Source: Moesziomyces globuligerus
Taxonomy: Eukaryota; Basidiomycota; Ustilaginomycetes; Ustilaginales; Ustilaginaceae
Direction of reading: 5' to 3'
NCBI GenBank assembly: GCA_030849465.1
Contig: JARVLF010000013.1
Location: 620,001-684,000 of the forward strand
DNA: 64,000 bases
The position numbers were made by a program, and so were the translations under genes. Under the pieces are notes generated by a model that saw nothing but the letters and a program-made list of their open reading frames with translations, searched no databases and was not told where the DNA came from. Shown piece after piece: positions 1 through 9,813 of this stretch (position 1 is the first letter of the stretch; each line of letters opens with the position of its first letter).

Positions 1-96
1 CGACCTTTCGCCCCGTTCACTCAGTGGCCTGAAACACATCCCGCCTTACCACACCGGCAAGGATAAGCCGCTAGGCTCATCTCCACATACTGCGCA

Positions 97-1053
97 ATGT
101 CGTTCAACGACTTAGAGCGCGGCTCCTCCTCCTCTTCACGCGGCGGCAGCGGTGCGGGAGGCAACTCTGGAGGCTCGCGCAAGACGCCTCTCCCACTCTA
201 CCGCGACGAAGTGTCCAACACCCTGCCGCCAGAGTTCGAGAAGCTCACCTCCAAGATCGGCATCCAGATCTTCAAGATCAACTCTAATGTCACCGCCATC
301 CAGAAGCTCATCACGCTCTCTTCTTCACCCTCGACATCGAGTACGCCGTCGAAAGCGGCGGGTCAGGACTGGAGCAAGCGGATCAACGACTTGATAGAAA
401 CCACGCGAGAACTCGTCAAGGATGCGACTACGGACATCAAGCAGCTGTCCACCTTCCCACTGGGACCGGCCAACGGTGCCGCCAAACTGACGCAGGCGAA
501 GCTGCAACGCGACTTCCAAGCGGCGGCGATGCAGTTCCAGCGCGTTCAGAAGGACGCCGTGGCCAAGACGCGCGCCAAGCTCGAGCAGGACAAGCAGAAG
601 GAACGCCAGATGCTGCGATCGCGCAACAACCCGCAGCAGCTCCTTATCGACACGGAAGATGCGGAGCGGGAGACGGGATCTTCGCAGCGTACAGAGGCGG
701 GTGGACTGGAGGCTGAGGCGCTCGATCTGTTGCCCGAGGGTCCGTCGCAGGCGGATCTTGAGTACCAGGAGTCGCTCATCACGTCGCGCGAGGCTGAGAT
801 TCGCGAGATCGAATCCGGCGTCCAGGAACTCAACGAGATCTTCCGCGACCTTGGCAACATTGTGCAGGAGCAGGGCGGCATGATCGACAACATCGAGTTC
901 AACATCAACTCGATCGCCGAAAACACCGCGGGTGCGGACCGCGAGTTGGTGGTGGCGCACGAGTACCAGCGCAAGGCAGGGCGGAGGTGCATCTGTCTGC
1001 TGTTGGTGGTCGGTTTTGTCGTCGCGATCGTACTGCTCGCGATCCTCAGCTAG
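97..1053 (+). CDS. PEP12: Pep12/syntaxin-7-type Qa-SNARE (endosomal t-SNARE)
   Basis: An intact 318-aa reading frame with the layout of an endosomal syntaxin. It has a low-complexity Ser/Gly head (residues 8-28), a helical N-terminal region (about 45-165), a SNARE helix (about 222-284) and a single C-terminal membrane anchor (about 298-317) ending at LAILS. The SNARE helix carries the Qa signature around VQEQGGMIDNIE, with the zero-layer glutamine at Q259. In the known family such proteins sit on late-endosome or prevacuolar membranes and form fusion complexes with Qb, Qc and R SNAREs. The start is the first ATG of the frame. Pep12 fits better than a plasma-membrane Sso-type syntaxin because of the short N-terminal region, but Vam3-like function cannot be excluded; many basidiomycetes use one protein for both. 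Confidence 0.9.
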   Translation: MSFNDLERGSSSSSRGGSGAGGNSGGSRKTPLPLYRDEVSNTLPPEFEKLTSKIGIQIFKINSNVTAIQKLITLSSSPSTSSTPSKAAGQDWSKRINDLIETTRELVKDATTDIKQLSTFPLGPANGAAKLTQAKLQRDFQAAAMQFQRVQKDAVAKTRAKLEQDKQKERQMLRSRNNPQQLLIDTEDAERETGSSQRTEAGGLEAEALDLLPEGPSQADLEYQESLITSREAEIREIESGVQELNEIFRDLGNIVQEQGGMIDNIEFNINSIAENTAGADRELVVAHEYQRKAGRRCICLLLVVGFVVAIVLLAILS

Positions 1054-1056
1054 GAC

Positions 1057-1601
1057 CAGCAGGCGCTTGTCTGTATCTTCCATGTCTATATGTCGTCGGC
1101 TTGTCACCTGTCATGGACCTTTGCTGCTCAGCATAAGCTGCTCTGTCTACAGTGCCTTTTCTAGGGGTCATGCTCGTGAGGCAAAAGAATGGGCAGCTTC
1201 ATTTTGATGAGAAATGCGATCTGACAGTCAAGCAACGAAATCACGTCCGAGATCCGAGATCCAAAATTTTCCACGCACAGCTGCCGCGAAACCCTGAACA
1301 TGAAGGAAGGTCTTGGTGACATCCTCGACCCTCCTCGCCATCTTAACTGCGACCAGAACCGGAGACGCCACATCCATACTTTCTTTTATCGCGAGCGAAC
1401 GGAGTCGATTAGGTCCGAACAGGCTGTATCGCATTTACTATCGTCTCGACCAGCACAGCTTGCTAGAAGCCAGGCTTCCTCCGATATTCGTTCCAACATC
1501 TCCTTCACAGCTAAGGCTTGTTCCAGTACTACTCGTGCCAACTTCTCCTACACGGTTGCATCTTTCGTTCCACTGCTCCGGCATTTCAGAGGCTATCCGA
1601 A
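1057..1601. other. Intergenic region PEP12-IMP3
   Basis: About 545 bases without a credible gene: PEP12 3' flank followed by the IMP3 promoter. The palindrome AAAATTTT lies at 1263-1270, about 330 nt upstream of the IMP3 start. It resembles the rRNA-processing element (RRPE) known from yeast ribosome-biogenesis promoters. Confidence 0.5.
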
Positions 1602-2244
1602 ATGAGGCAGCTCAAGTTCCACGAGCAGAAGCTTCTGAAAAAGTAAGTCTCACGCGCAGTTCAAATGACCCGCCGATTGGCTGGATGACTGACCTAAGAA
1701 GCTCATCATTCTGTGCTGGCTATGGTGGTGATGCAGGCATGACTTCCTCGCATGGAAGCAGGATGCGGGGATGCGCGAAGTGAAGGTGATGCGCCGCTAC
1801 CACATTCAGGACCGAGACGACTACCACAAGTACAACAAACTCGTTGGAAAGCTCCGCCATCTCGCGCTTCGTCTCTCGACCTTGCCGGTGGCCGACCCGT
1901 TCCGGGGCAAGCACGAGCAGGGTATGCTGGCCAAGCTGTACGACATGGGGCTACTCGACACGGGCGCCAAGATGTCCGACATTACCAACAAGCTCAACGT
2001 CTCGGCCTTCTGCAGGCGTCGGTTGCCCGTCGTCATGGTCCGGCTCAAAATGTCCGAAACGGTAGGACAGGCGGTCAAGTACGTCGAGCAGGGGCATGTG
2101 AGGGTCGGGCCGGATACAATCAGCGATCCGGCGTTCATGGTGACGAGGAACATGGAGGACTTTGTCACCTGGGTCGACACGAGCAAGATCAAGCGTACGA
2201 TTGCAAAGTACAACGACGAACTCGACGACTTCGACCTACTCTGA
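1602..2244 (+). CDS. IMP3: U3 snoRNP protein Imp3 (2 exons)
   Basis: Two exons, 1602-1642 and 1737-2244, with a 94-nt GT-AG intron (1643-1736, donor GTAAGT, acceptor TGCAG). They encode 182 aa, matching the family's usual length of about 183. The short first exon supplies [14 protein letters not shown], and the junction reads into HDFLAWKQD, both typical of Imp3. The second exon alone looks like a protein starting at 1771, but that would lack the conserved N-terminus. An S4 RNA-binding domain spans about residues 107-170. Imp3 is a nucleolar component of the SSU processome that helps pair U3 snoRNA with pre-rRNA for 18S processing. The upstream AAAATTTT element fits co-regulation with ribosome-biogenesis genes. 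Confidence 0.93.
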
Positions 2245-2861
2245 TGCCTACCGCACTGCATGAAGCGCACATGGCCTCAGAAGGGTCGTGGATCGGCGCT
2301 GCGATACGGCCAGCATATGGCTCTTTGGCTCCGCTTTTCTCATTTGTATTTGTACCGCGCAATCACATTGTACTCTTGTCTTTCTCGACCAGATCATGAT
2401 TCGGTCTGAATTGTCTCTGCTCTTAGCGCGAGCCCTATGCGACGTGCGCAATGTAGCTGAAGATCATGCGCTTAGGAAGGACGGCCCAGTAACGGTCGAG
2501 ATACCGAAGCACAAGTCTGAAAAGCAAGCGAAGAATAGGCGGCGGGAGCGAGTGGCAGCAGTGAGCCTTGAATCTCGGATTCCAATTTTGCTGCGCCCAA
2601 GCCCGCACAGTGATCGTGCACTCCAAGCAGGCGTTGAGCCAGACCAACGCGTCGTCGCCCTGTGGCGCGCGGGCTTCTTGAGCGTGCGTTGAGACTGTTC
2701 TTCCCGCAGCTCCACTTTAGCCAACACCTCAGCCACCGCTGCAGCACACCGCGTTGCAACGCCCAGACCAACTCAGCATTTCCACTCACCTTCCGCCACT
2801 TCCACCGTATCCTTTTCTTCCATCACCACCCGGAGATTGTCTTCCTCCCCCACTCATACCC
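2245..2861. other. Intergenic region IMP3-UBP6
   Basis: About 617 bases with no supported gene. The part next to UBP6 (about 2770-2861) is strongly pyrimidine-rich on the plus strand, as expected for a fungal core promoter and leader. Confidence 0.4.
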
Positions 2862-4568
2862 ATGGCGAAGATGGCTACCACAATCCCGATCAAGGTGAAG
2901 CACAATGGCAAGCTTTACGACATTGCCCTCGATACCTCGCAACCGGCGACGGCGTTCAAGCATGCGATCTACTCCCAGACCGGCGTGCCCGCCGACCGCA
3001 TGAAGGTCATGGTCAAGGGCGGTATGCTCAAGGATGACCACGACCTGACCAAGATCGGCGCGCGTGCGGGACAGACGTTCATGGTCATCGGCACTGCCGG
3101 CGAGCTGCCCAAAGCCCCCACTGGGCCCATCACCTTCATCGAAGACATGACCGAGTCTGAACTTGCTCTCGCCACCAAGTCGCGTGTGGGCCTGACCAAC
3201 CTCGGCAACACTTGCTACCTCAACTCGACGTTGCAGGTGCTGCGGGCGATCCCCGAGCTCCAGACCGCACTCGGTGCTTTCGATGGCGGACTCGGCGGCG
3301 CGGATGGAGAGAGGAACCTCACCGCGGCGCTCAGAGATCTGTACAAGAACCTCTCCGAGACCACCGAGCCGTTCCCGCCGTTTGCCTTCCTCACAATCCT
3401 GCGCCAGGTCGCGCCCCAGTTCGCAGAAATGGCCCGCGAGGGACACAGCTTTGCCCAGCAGGACGCCGAGGAGGTCTGGGTTCGCATCATCCAGGCCCTC
3501 CAGAACAGCCTCCATGGCCTCAATCCCACCTCGGCTGCTGGTGGCGAAGCCGGAGCTTCAGGATCGGACTCCGCCGCTGTGGATTCGTCGCGCCGCTTCG
3601 TGGAGCAGTACATGACTGGCCACATGGTCATCAAGCGCAGCACTGCCGAAGCACCCGACGAGCCGGCGTCGATGTCCAAGGAGCCGTTTAGTATGCTGCA
3701 GTGCAACATCTCGGCGACCACCAACGAGATGACTTCGGGCATTCTAGACTCGCTCAACCAGCAGATCGAGAAGACCTCGGCAACCTTGGGCCGCGAGGCG
3801 GTGTACGACGAAACGAGCCGGATCGACAGGCTGCCGGCGTATCTGGCCACGCACTTTGTCAGGTTCTACTGGCGCAGGGACATCAACAAGAAGACCAAGA
3901 TCATGCGCAAGGTCAAGTTCCCCTTTGTGCTGGATGCGACGCCCTTCCTGTCGGACGAGCTGAAGGACAAGACCAAGGAGACCAACCTCGCGGTCAAGAA
4001 GATCGAGAAGGACAGGGACGAGAGGGCCAAGATCAGGAGGAGGGCCAAGGCGAAGAAGGCGGCGGAAGAGAAGGCGGCACGGGAGGCGAAGCTCGGCGGA
4101 GATGTGGCTATGCCGGATGCCGCCTCCAGCACTGCCACCGCCACCGACGCTGCTGCGGAGGTGAAGAAGAAGGAGGAAGAGGAGGCCAATACCAAGCTCG
4201 GCGCCGCATTGACCGAGGAAGAGGAGCGTGCCGAGCGGGAAAAGGAGCGCGCGACGGTGCGCGCCAGTGTGCACGCCGATCTGGCCGCCGATGTGGGCTG
4301 CAATGCTTCGGCGCTGTACGAGCTGGTCGGCATCGTGACGCACAAGGGCGCAGCCGCCGATGCAGGCCACTACATCTCGTGGGTCCGCAAAGACATTGAC
4401 GCGGACAAGTCCAACGACGAGCTCGAAAAGACCGAGGCCGACCAGGAGTGGTACAAATTCGACGACGACAAGGTCTCTGTCGTCTCGCGCGACAAGATCT
4501 CGCTCCTCGACGGAGGCGGCGAGGACAGCGTCGCGTACATCCTCCTCTACCGCTCCAAACAGATCTAG
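2862..4568 (+). CDS. UBP6: Proteasome-associated deubiquitinase Ubp6/USP14
   Basis: A 568-aa protein. An N-terminal ubiquitin-like domain (about residues 7-80) is followed by a C19 ubiquitin-specific protease domain. The Cys box is visible as GLTNLGNTCYLNS (catalytic Cys118), and the His box as AGHYISWVRKD near the C-terminus. This combination identifies Ubp6/USP14, which docks on the 26S proteasome through the UBL and trims ubiquitin from substrates. A charged insert rich in Lys/Glu/Ala (about 385-475) separates the two halves of the protease domain. The frame is open further upstream, but the start is placed at the ATG at 2862 (context cccATGGC) because the UBL follows at once; a second ATG lies nine bases on. 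It ends tail to tail with the minus-strand gene, 182 nt between stops. Confidence 0.93.
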   Translation: MAKMATTIPIKVKHNGKLYDIALDTSQPATAFKHAIYSQTGVPADRMKVMVKGGMLKDDHDLTKIGARAGQTFMVIGTAGELPKAPTGPITFIEDMTESELALATKSRVGLTNLGNTCYLNSTLQVLRAIPELQTALGAFDGGLGGADGERNLTAALRDLYKNLSETTEPFPPFAFLTILRQVAPQFAEMAREGHSFAQQDAEEVWVRIIQALQNSLHGLNPTSAAGGEAGASGSDSAAVDSSRRFVEQYMTGHMVIKRSTAEAPDEPASMSKEPFSMLQCNISATTNEMTSGILDSLNQQIEKTSATLGREAVYDETSRIDRLPAYLATHFVRFYWRRDINKKTKIMRKVKFPFVLDATPFLSDELKDKTKETNLAVKKIEKDRDERAKIRRRAKAKKAAEEKAAREAKLGGDVAMPDAASSTATATDAAAEVKKKEEEEANTKLGAALTEEEERAEREKERATVRASVHADLAADVGCNASALYELVGIVTHKGAAADAGHYISWVRKDIDADKSNDELEKTEADQEWYKFDDDKVSVVSRDKISLLDGGGEDSVAYILLYRSKQI

Positions 4569-4750
4569 AACGCATGGCACACTCGCACAGCCCCCACGTC
4601 TCTTCCCATGTACATGTCTCTAGTCCATGTCCCGAATGTATTACTGGAAAAGAAGAGGCTCTTTCTAGGAACAATTGTCGAGTCTCTAAGAAAATGCGTG
4701 CGCTTTTGGTCGTTGGTGCGACAAAGGGGAGGAGGTGGAAGGGATGGGAG

Positions 4751-7744
4751 TTAGGCGAGGTGGATGTGGACCTGACCGCGCGCGGCGTAGGTGAGGGCCT
4801 TTGCAAAGACGCAGAGCGACCTGCGCTCCAGGCTGGCCTCGAGATGGACGCGGTGGACGTCGGCGTCGTGGACCTCTGCTCCCTTTTCGGCGCCAACAGA
4901 GGGAGTGGCAGAAGCCATGGGATCAGCTGCGGACGCAGACGCGATGGGCGGGGTAGACGGCGCGGCCGCAGGTGATTCCGACACCGGCGACGCCCTTGGA
5001 GACTGAGCCCTCAAGCCCGCAAACGAGAGGTGGAAGCCGGAGCGAGCGGTCGACGTGCTGCGACGCCAGAACCTCGGCGGAGCATTTCCGGCGGCAGCAT
5101 TGTCCGGGATCGCCGAATGCACCGTCGAGCTGCGCCTCGGCGAGTGGCCCGGCGACACCCTTCCGCGTCCCTCGCTCCTCTGCACCTCCTCGCTGCTACG
5201 CGTCTCCGCGCCATTGGGCTTCTTGAGCTCCGGCACAGACTGCGACATGGCCTCGCCGACCTCATCCTCGTCGCCCTCAGACGAGTGCACCGAGCCACCC
5301 TGTGCCAGTGCCGAGCCAGCGCGCGCCGACGACGAGCCAGACACACAGCGTGCCGCACGAGCCCACTTGGCCTCGAGGGCGGCCAGCCTCTCGCTCCTGC
5401 GCTGATGCACGCCCTGCCAGGCGCTTTCAATCTCGGGCTTGTAGCGCAGCGCCACCGCCTCGGCCCACTGCTCGCCCCCCGCAAAGCCCGCGATCGCCTT
5501 CTCGTAGTCCGTCCACGTGTACCCGAACAGCGCCGGCGGCGTCGGCAGCTCCAGCTTTCCCGCACCCAGCGGCAGCCGATTGAACAGGATGTGCACGAGC
5601 AACAGATTCGGAATCGCATCGAGCGCCTTGCACGCCTCGGTCCCGAGCACATTGGCTGCCTCGGACTCGGCCTCGGACTCGGCACCGCTCTCCTGGCCGG
5701 GAAGCTTCTTGAGCTGCTCGAGGCCGGCGCAGATCGTCGCCGGCTCGCGCTCGAGGCACTGAAGCACGATGATGGTGGCGCGCAGCGCGTGCATCGCCTC
5801 AGCGAGCGCCGCGCGTGCCAGCTCATCCTCCTCGTCCGGATCGTAGGCCGACAGATCCAGCGGCGCATTCGTCCCGCCCAGGCTGCTCGCACCGGACGAG
5901 AAGAGCGCAAAGCGCGAGCGCTTCGACTCCTTGCCCGCCTTCTTGGACTGCGTACCCGGCTTGCGCACAAATCCGTCGCAGAAGCGCAGCATGAGCTTCT
6001 CAAACGTCTGCAGCTCCGCCAGCTGGTGCGCACACAGCCGCGCGCTCACCAGCGAAAACGGCGTTGCCGAGCTCAAGCCGGATGCCGTGCAGTTCGACGG
6101 GCTTTGCCGGCCCGATTCCGAGGCCGGGCAGAGCGGGTCGAGGCTGCGGCTCTTGCTACGCGCCGAGCCCACGCCGACCGCCTTGAGGGCGGACGCGAGC
6201 TGAGCCGGCGACGGGCTGCGCTTCTGGTTGACCTCGCCGAGAAGGCGATCAAACGCAGAAGCGCTCGCGGCGTTGCTGCCGGTGAGCAGCTCGGTCGCCG
6301 CGTTACTGGGCAGCGCGACGGAGCGCGATGTGAGGATCATGAGGCCCTTCCAGATGACGTGGATCGCCACCGAGATGAACCAGCCCTCACCATCCTGGCC
6401 GCAGCGTTCTTCGATGCGCGGAAGCAGCAGCTTTCGCGCACCGTCGAGGCGCCCGTCGAGCTCACGCAGCCAGGCAGATCCCGGTCCTGCCTCTCCGAGA
6501 CGGAGCGGCGGCGAGACGGTGCCAGGGACCACAGTTGGAGTTGTGGCGGTAGCACTGGCGGCGGTGAGCGGAGGCGAAGTGGCGCCACTGTCGGAGACGA
6601 GGGCGGCCGTGCCACTTCCGGAGGTGGTGGAGGGCGAGAGGGCAACGGTGCTGACGAAGGGAGTGGGGACGGCGCTGGAGATGCATCGCGCCATGGACGT
6701 CTTGGTCTGGGCGAGGATGGGCTGAATGATGTGGAGAATGGTGCCCTCCATGCGCTTGCGAACGGGAGTGAGGATCTCGGAGACGAAGTGGGGCATGCCA
6801 TCGTGGACAGCGCCGTTCTCGTCGGCGATGAGCTCGCCGTGAGCGTCGCGGTCGCCTTCGATGCAGCGCTCGAGGCTGTCCTCGACGATCCACTCGAGGG
6901 TGACGAGGCCAAGGTTGAACTCCATGGCGGCGGGGAGGTGAAGGCCCTCCTTGGCGTTGGTGGGAACGCGAAGCGCGCCCGGGTCCTTGGTCGGGGAGAC
7001 GAGGAGTGAGTCGATGCGCGCAGCAAAGAGGGTGAGCGCCTTGAGGATCTGGCGCGAGACGGCGCGAAGGAGATAAGCGTCGACGGCCTCAGCATATCGG
7101 AGCTCGCCGACGACGGTCTGGGCGATCTCGATGATCTTGGCCTTGTCCGGGAGGTGCTTGCCATCATAGGTGATCTGGTTGATCTTGGGGGTGGTGGGGC
7201 CTTTGGCAGCAGCGGCGACGTTGGAGGCGACGGAGCTGGTGGTGGTGGCGGCGGGAACGCCGCCGGGCGAGCAAGGGACGAAGGCCTTGTTGACGAGATC
7301 GCTGAGGAGGAGGGAGAAGTGAGTGAGGTGGGATGGGTCCGGGGTGGATGGCGGACGCATGGAGGCCGCATGGCTGGGTGCGATGGCGGGATTGGCGAGG
7401 ATGGCAGCGGCAGCAGCCACGTTGTCCGCAGTGCTCTGTGGAGAGGGTGACTGGGGCGTGGAGGCGCCGGACTTGGTGCGACCGAAGGACATGAGGTCGA
7501 CGGCCTTGGGCTTAGCACCGGTCAAGGAGGCGAGCTGACCGAGACCACGGCCAAAGCTGGAGGAGCGCTTGGGCTTGGTGCGTTCGAAGTCGGCGGGAGG
7601 AGCGCCGTTGACGTCATTGGCGGAGAGCTCGGGCGAAGGCCTGCCGCTGTTTGTCGTGGGAGGCAGCATGTCGGACGAAGGCGAAGTGTTGCCTAGAGAG
7701 GGTTCCTTGTGACGGCGAGGCAGAGCGAGAGCGACCATTCCCAA
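4751..7744 (-). CDS. Uncharacterised 997-aa protein
   Basis: A long intact minus-strand frame whose product I do not recognise. The N-terminal 160 residues are low-complexity (Ser/Pro/Ala-rich, with short basic clusters). Two more ordered, mostly helical regions follow: about 185-370, containing EWIVEDSLERCIEGD, and about 420-800, containing LLLVHILFNRLPLG. They are separated by Thr/Ala/Pro-rich linkers. An acidic repeat of Glu-Ser-Glu-Ala type lies near residue 700. The C-terminal 180 residues are again Ser/Arg-rich and probably disordered. No transmembrane segment or signal peptide is obvious. The plus strand also has a long open frame here, but it is Arg/Ala-rich in the way antisense frames of GC-rich genes usually are. 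Likely a fungal-specific scaffold or regulatory protein; that is a guess from architecture only. Confidence 0.75.
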   Translation of the reverse strand: MGMVALALPRRHKEPSLGNTSPSSDMLPPTTNSGRPSPELSANDVNGAPPADFERTKPKRSSSFGRGLGQLASLTGAKPKAVDLMSFGRTKSGASTPQSPSPQSTADNVAAAAAILANPAIAPSHAASMRPPSTPDPSHLTHFSLLLSDLVNKAFVPCSPGGVPAATTTSSVASNVAAAAKGPTTPKINQITYDGKHLPDKAKIIEIAQTVVGELRYAEAVDAYLLRAVSRQILKALTLFAARIDSLLVSPTKDPGALRVPTNAKEGLHLPAAMEFNLGLVTLEWIVEDSLERCIEGDRDAHGELIADENGAVHDGMPHFVSEILTPVRKRMEGTILHIIQPILAQTKTSMARCISSAVPTPFVSTVALSPSTTSGSGTAALVSDSGATSPPLTAASATATTPTVVPGTVSPPLRLGEAGPGSAWLRELDGRLDGARKLLLPRIEERCGQDGEGWFISVAIHVIWKGLMILTSRSVALPSNAATELLTGSNAASASAFDRLLGEVNQKRSPSPAQLASALKAVGVGSARSKSRSLDPLCPASESGRQSPSNCTASGLSSATPFSLVSARLCAHQLAELQTFEKLMLRFCDGFVRKPGTQSKKAGKESKRSRFALFSSGASSLGGTNAPLDLSAYDPDEEDELARAALAEAMHALRATIIVLQCLEREPATICAGLEQLKKLPGQESGAESEAESEAANVLGTEACKALDAIPNLLLVHILFNRLPLGAGKLELPTPPALFGYTWTDYEKAIAGFAGGEQWAEAVALRYKPEIESAWQGVHQRRSERLAALEAKWARAARCVSGSSSARAGSALAQGGSVHSSEGDEDEVGEAMSQSVPELKKPNGAETRSSEEVQRSEGRGRVSPGHSPRRSSTVHSAIPDNAAAGNAPPRFWRRSTSTARSGFHLSFAGLRAQSPRASPVSESPAAAPSTPPIASASAADPMASATPSVGAEKGAEVHDADVHRVHLEASLERRSLCVFAKALTYAARGQVHIHLA

Positions 7745-9813
7745 CGAGGCGGCTACGTGTATGGAGAGCCGACCTGGTGCTGGACGCGGGCGGAGAGGGA
7801 AAAGTTGTCAAGATGCTGAAGAGCGGTGGTGATGAGGATCAAGGAGGTTTGAACGTGGTGCTGGGATCGGGGAGGATGGCCCAGCAGCGTGGGATTCAAG
7901 CCAAGCGGGTGGAGAGACGGAGGATGGCGAAGATGACGGCGATCATGGGTTGGCTACGGCGGGCGGTTGGCAAGGGAGGCCAAGCTCGTGTTGTACGCGT
8001 ATACGATGACGAAGGCGAGTTGGTGGTTTGAGGCACGCTGGCGAGCGGCTTGGCAGAGAGTTGAAGCGCTAAAAGAGACGGATGGAGCTCTACAGCGGGT
8101 TAAGGAGGACGGTCGGAGGAGTCCAAGAAGAGAAGCAGCTGGCCCATGCAGTGGCGGCTTGCCTGAGAACGAACGACACTGTTGGCAAAGCAGGATGTTT
8201 GGGTCAGGCGATGATCTGGGCGGGTGAAATGGCGGACGAAGGCACTTACGATGAAGCACGTTGATAGGGTCTACAACTGGGGTCGAGCATAGGTTGGCTT
8301 GATGCAGAGAGGTGTTGGATGTATAGAGGATGTGACTCCTTGTTGTCTTGTGGGATAGATCGATGGATCGAGAGTGGTTGGTGTGGACGGGAAACGATGG
8401 TGATGAGGAGGACGAGAGGGGGTATCGAGTGTGTGCTGCCATCAGTCGATTGTTTGGCACTGCACGCGAGAGGGGGCGTTCAAAATTGAGAAAGCCGTGG
8501 GCTGCCAGGAACGCCTTTCGCCTGGCTCGGTTCGCCGCACAACCGTGGCCAAACGCTGAGGCTGGGCTGGGTGATGCACGATTGCCCTCGGCCCTGGCAC
8601 GGAAAAAAAATCGCAGAACTCAAACTCGAACTGCAGCGTGCAGCCGCATTTTTTTTTGCAGAGCCAGCACTGCATGGGCGATTTGCGGCGCGTCCGTCTG
8701 GTTGGCTCACCCCTTGCCCACGTTCTCGAAGCGATGACATCGCCGCCCGCCACTGCGCATACCTTACTCCGTTATCCGGCCCTCCATCCCCCTGGTCCAC
8801 CATGACATCCAAATTGTGATGTTACTTTCCACATGGCCTGCTACGTCTACCTTGAAGAGGTGCGGCAAGGGACAGATGCGGACATACATGAGGCTTTGCT
8901 TCCACGGAAGGTGGGAGGTGGGAGCGGGAGGCGGGAGGCGGGAGGCGGGAGGCGGAACGGCGGCGGCTGGCTCTTCCTGCTGCTGCTACACAAGAAGCCT
9001 TAACGTGGGGCCGAGCAATCACAGACGCGCAATTACCGCGTGTGCTCACTCACCGAGTCTCGAAGCGCTCTAATTTTCTGTACCGTACAGCCTTGCACGG
9101 TGCCGTATCGATTTTGAATTTCCAGGCGCAGAGATCAAAGCTTTGCCAGCGTTGTTGGCCAACGACGCGGCCAGCCTCGCCCAGAGCGTCTGGGCGTTCT
9201 GGGCGTATCTCCAAGCTCCATGCGGCCTCGGCCCTTTACCGACCAATCCACCGACCGCATCGGGCCGGACCCGACCAACTCCCTCTCGGGATCTCCTTGG
9301 GCTCGCCCTCGGCCCTCCGCCGGCAATCAAGGCTCCCTCACATGTCGCAGGCGCCGATCCTTTGCCCACATCGCCGGTCCGAATGCGATTGCGATCCCGA
9401 TGAGCTAGAGCCTAGCTCACTTTACGCGTCGCTGAACTCGCACAGCACTCGTCGGCAAAAGTGTTGGTCTCCGGCGCGTCGGCGCGCTCTCTCCACTTTG
9501 AAGCGTCCTTGGTTTTTCGAGTCGCCGCGCTCTTAACGCCCAAGCGAGCTTGGCTCAGTCGCATCGCTGCATAACTTAGCTCACAGTACACCATCTTCCA
9601 TTCCATGCAGCCGGCAGTTGACCCTGCCGCAACCCGTCATCCTCAGTCGCACGACTGCACCTCCTTCGTGCAGAGCGCGCCACTGCGACCCTCCCGAGCC
9701 TTCTCGAGCACGACCATGTCTCTTCTCTACGCCACCTGTCGCTGCGCCTTGCTTCAATGAGCGCATGACCGACGTGCTCCCTCCGATCTACCTCGCCTCA
9801 GGATTTAGCGATC
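7745..9813. other. Long divergent intergenic region
   Basis: About 2.1 kb between two divergently transcribed genes. The short open frames on both strands have shadow-like, Arg/Ser-rich composition, and I do not support a gene. The region contains A- and T-runs near 8604 and 8649 and the GGGAGGC-type tandem repeat listed separately. It probably holds two promoters; a short unannotated transcript cannot be excluded. Confidence 0.45.
8912..8956. repeat. Short tandem repeat, CGGGAGG unit
   Basis: Four perfect consecutive copies of the 7-mer CGGGAGG (8925-8952), flanked by imperfect copies. It lies in the divergent intergenic region, about 0.86 kb upstream of the Rad51-paralogue-like gene. The strand is G-rich with regularly spaced GGG runs, so G-quadruplex formation is conceivable. 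Confidence 0.85.

Noticed and set aside
5030..7009. 659-codon open frame on the plus strand opposite the 997-aa gene
   Set aside because: Arg/Ala/Leu-rich composition without domains; it mirrors the codon bias of the minus-strand gene, a common shadow in GC-rich genomes.
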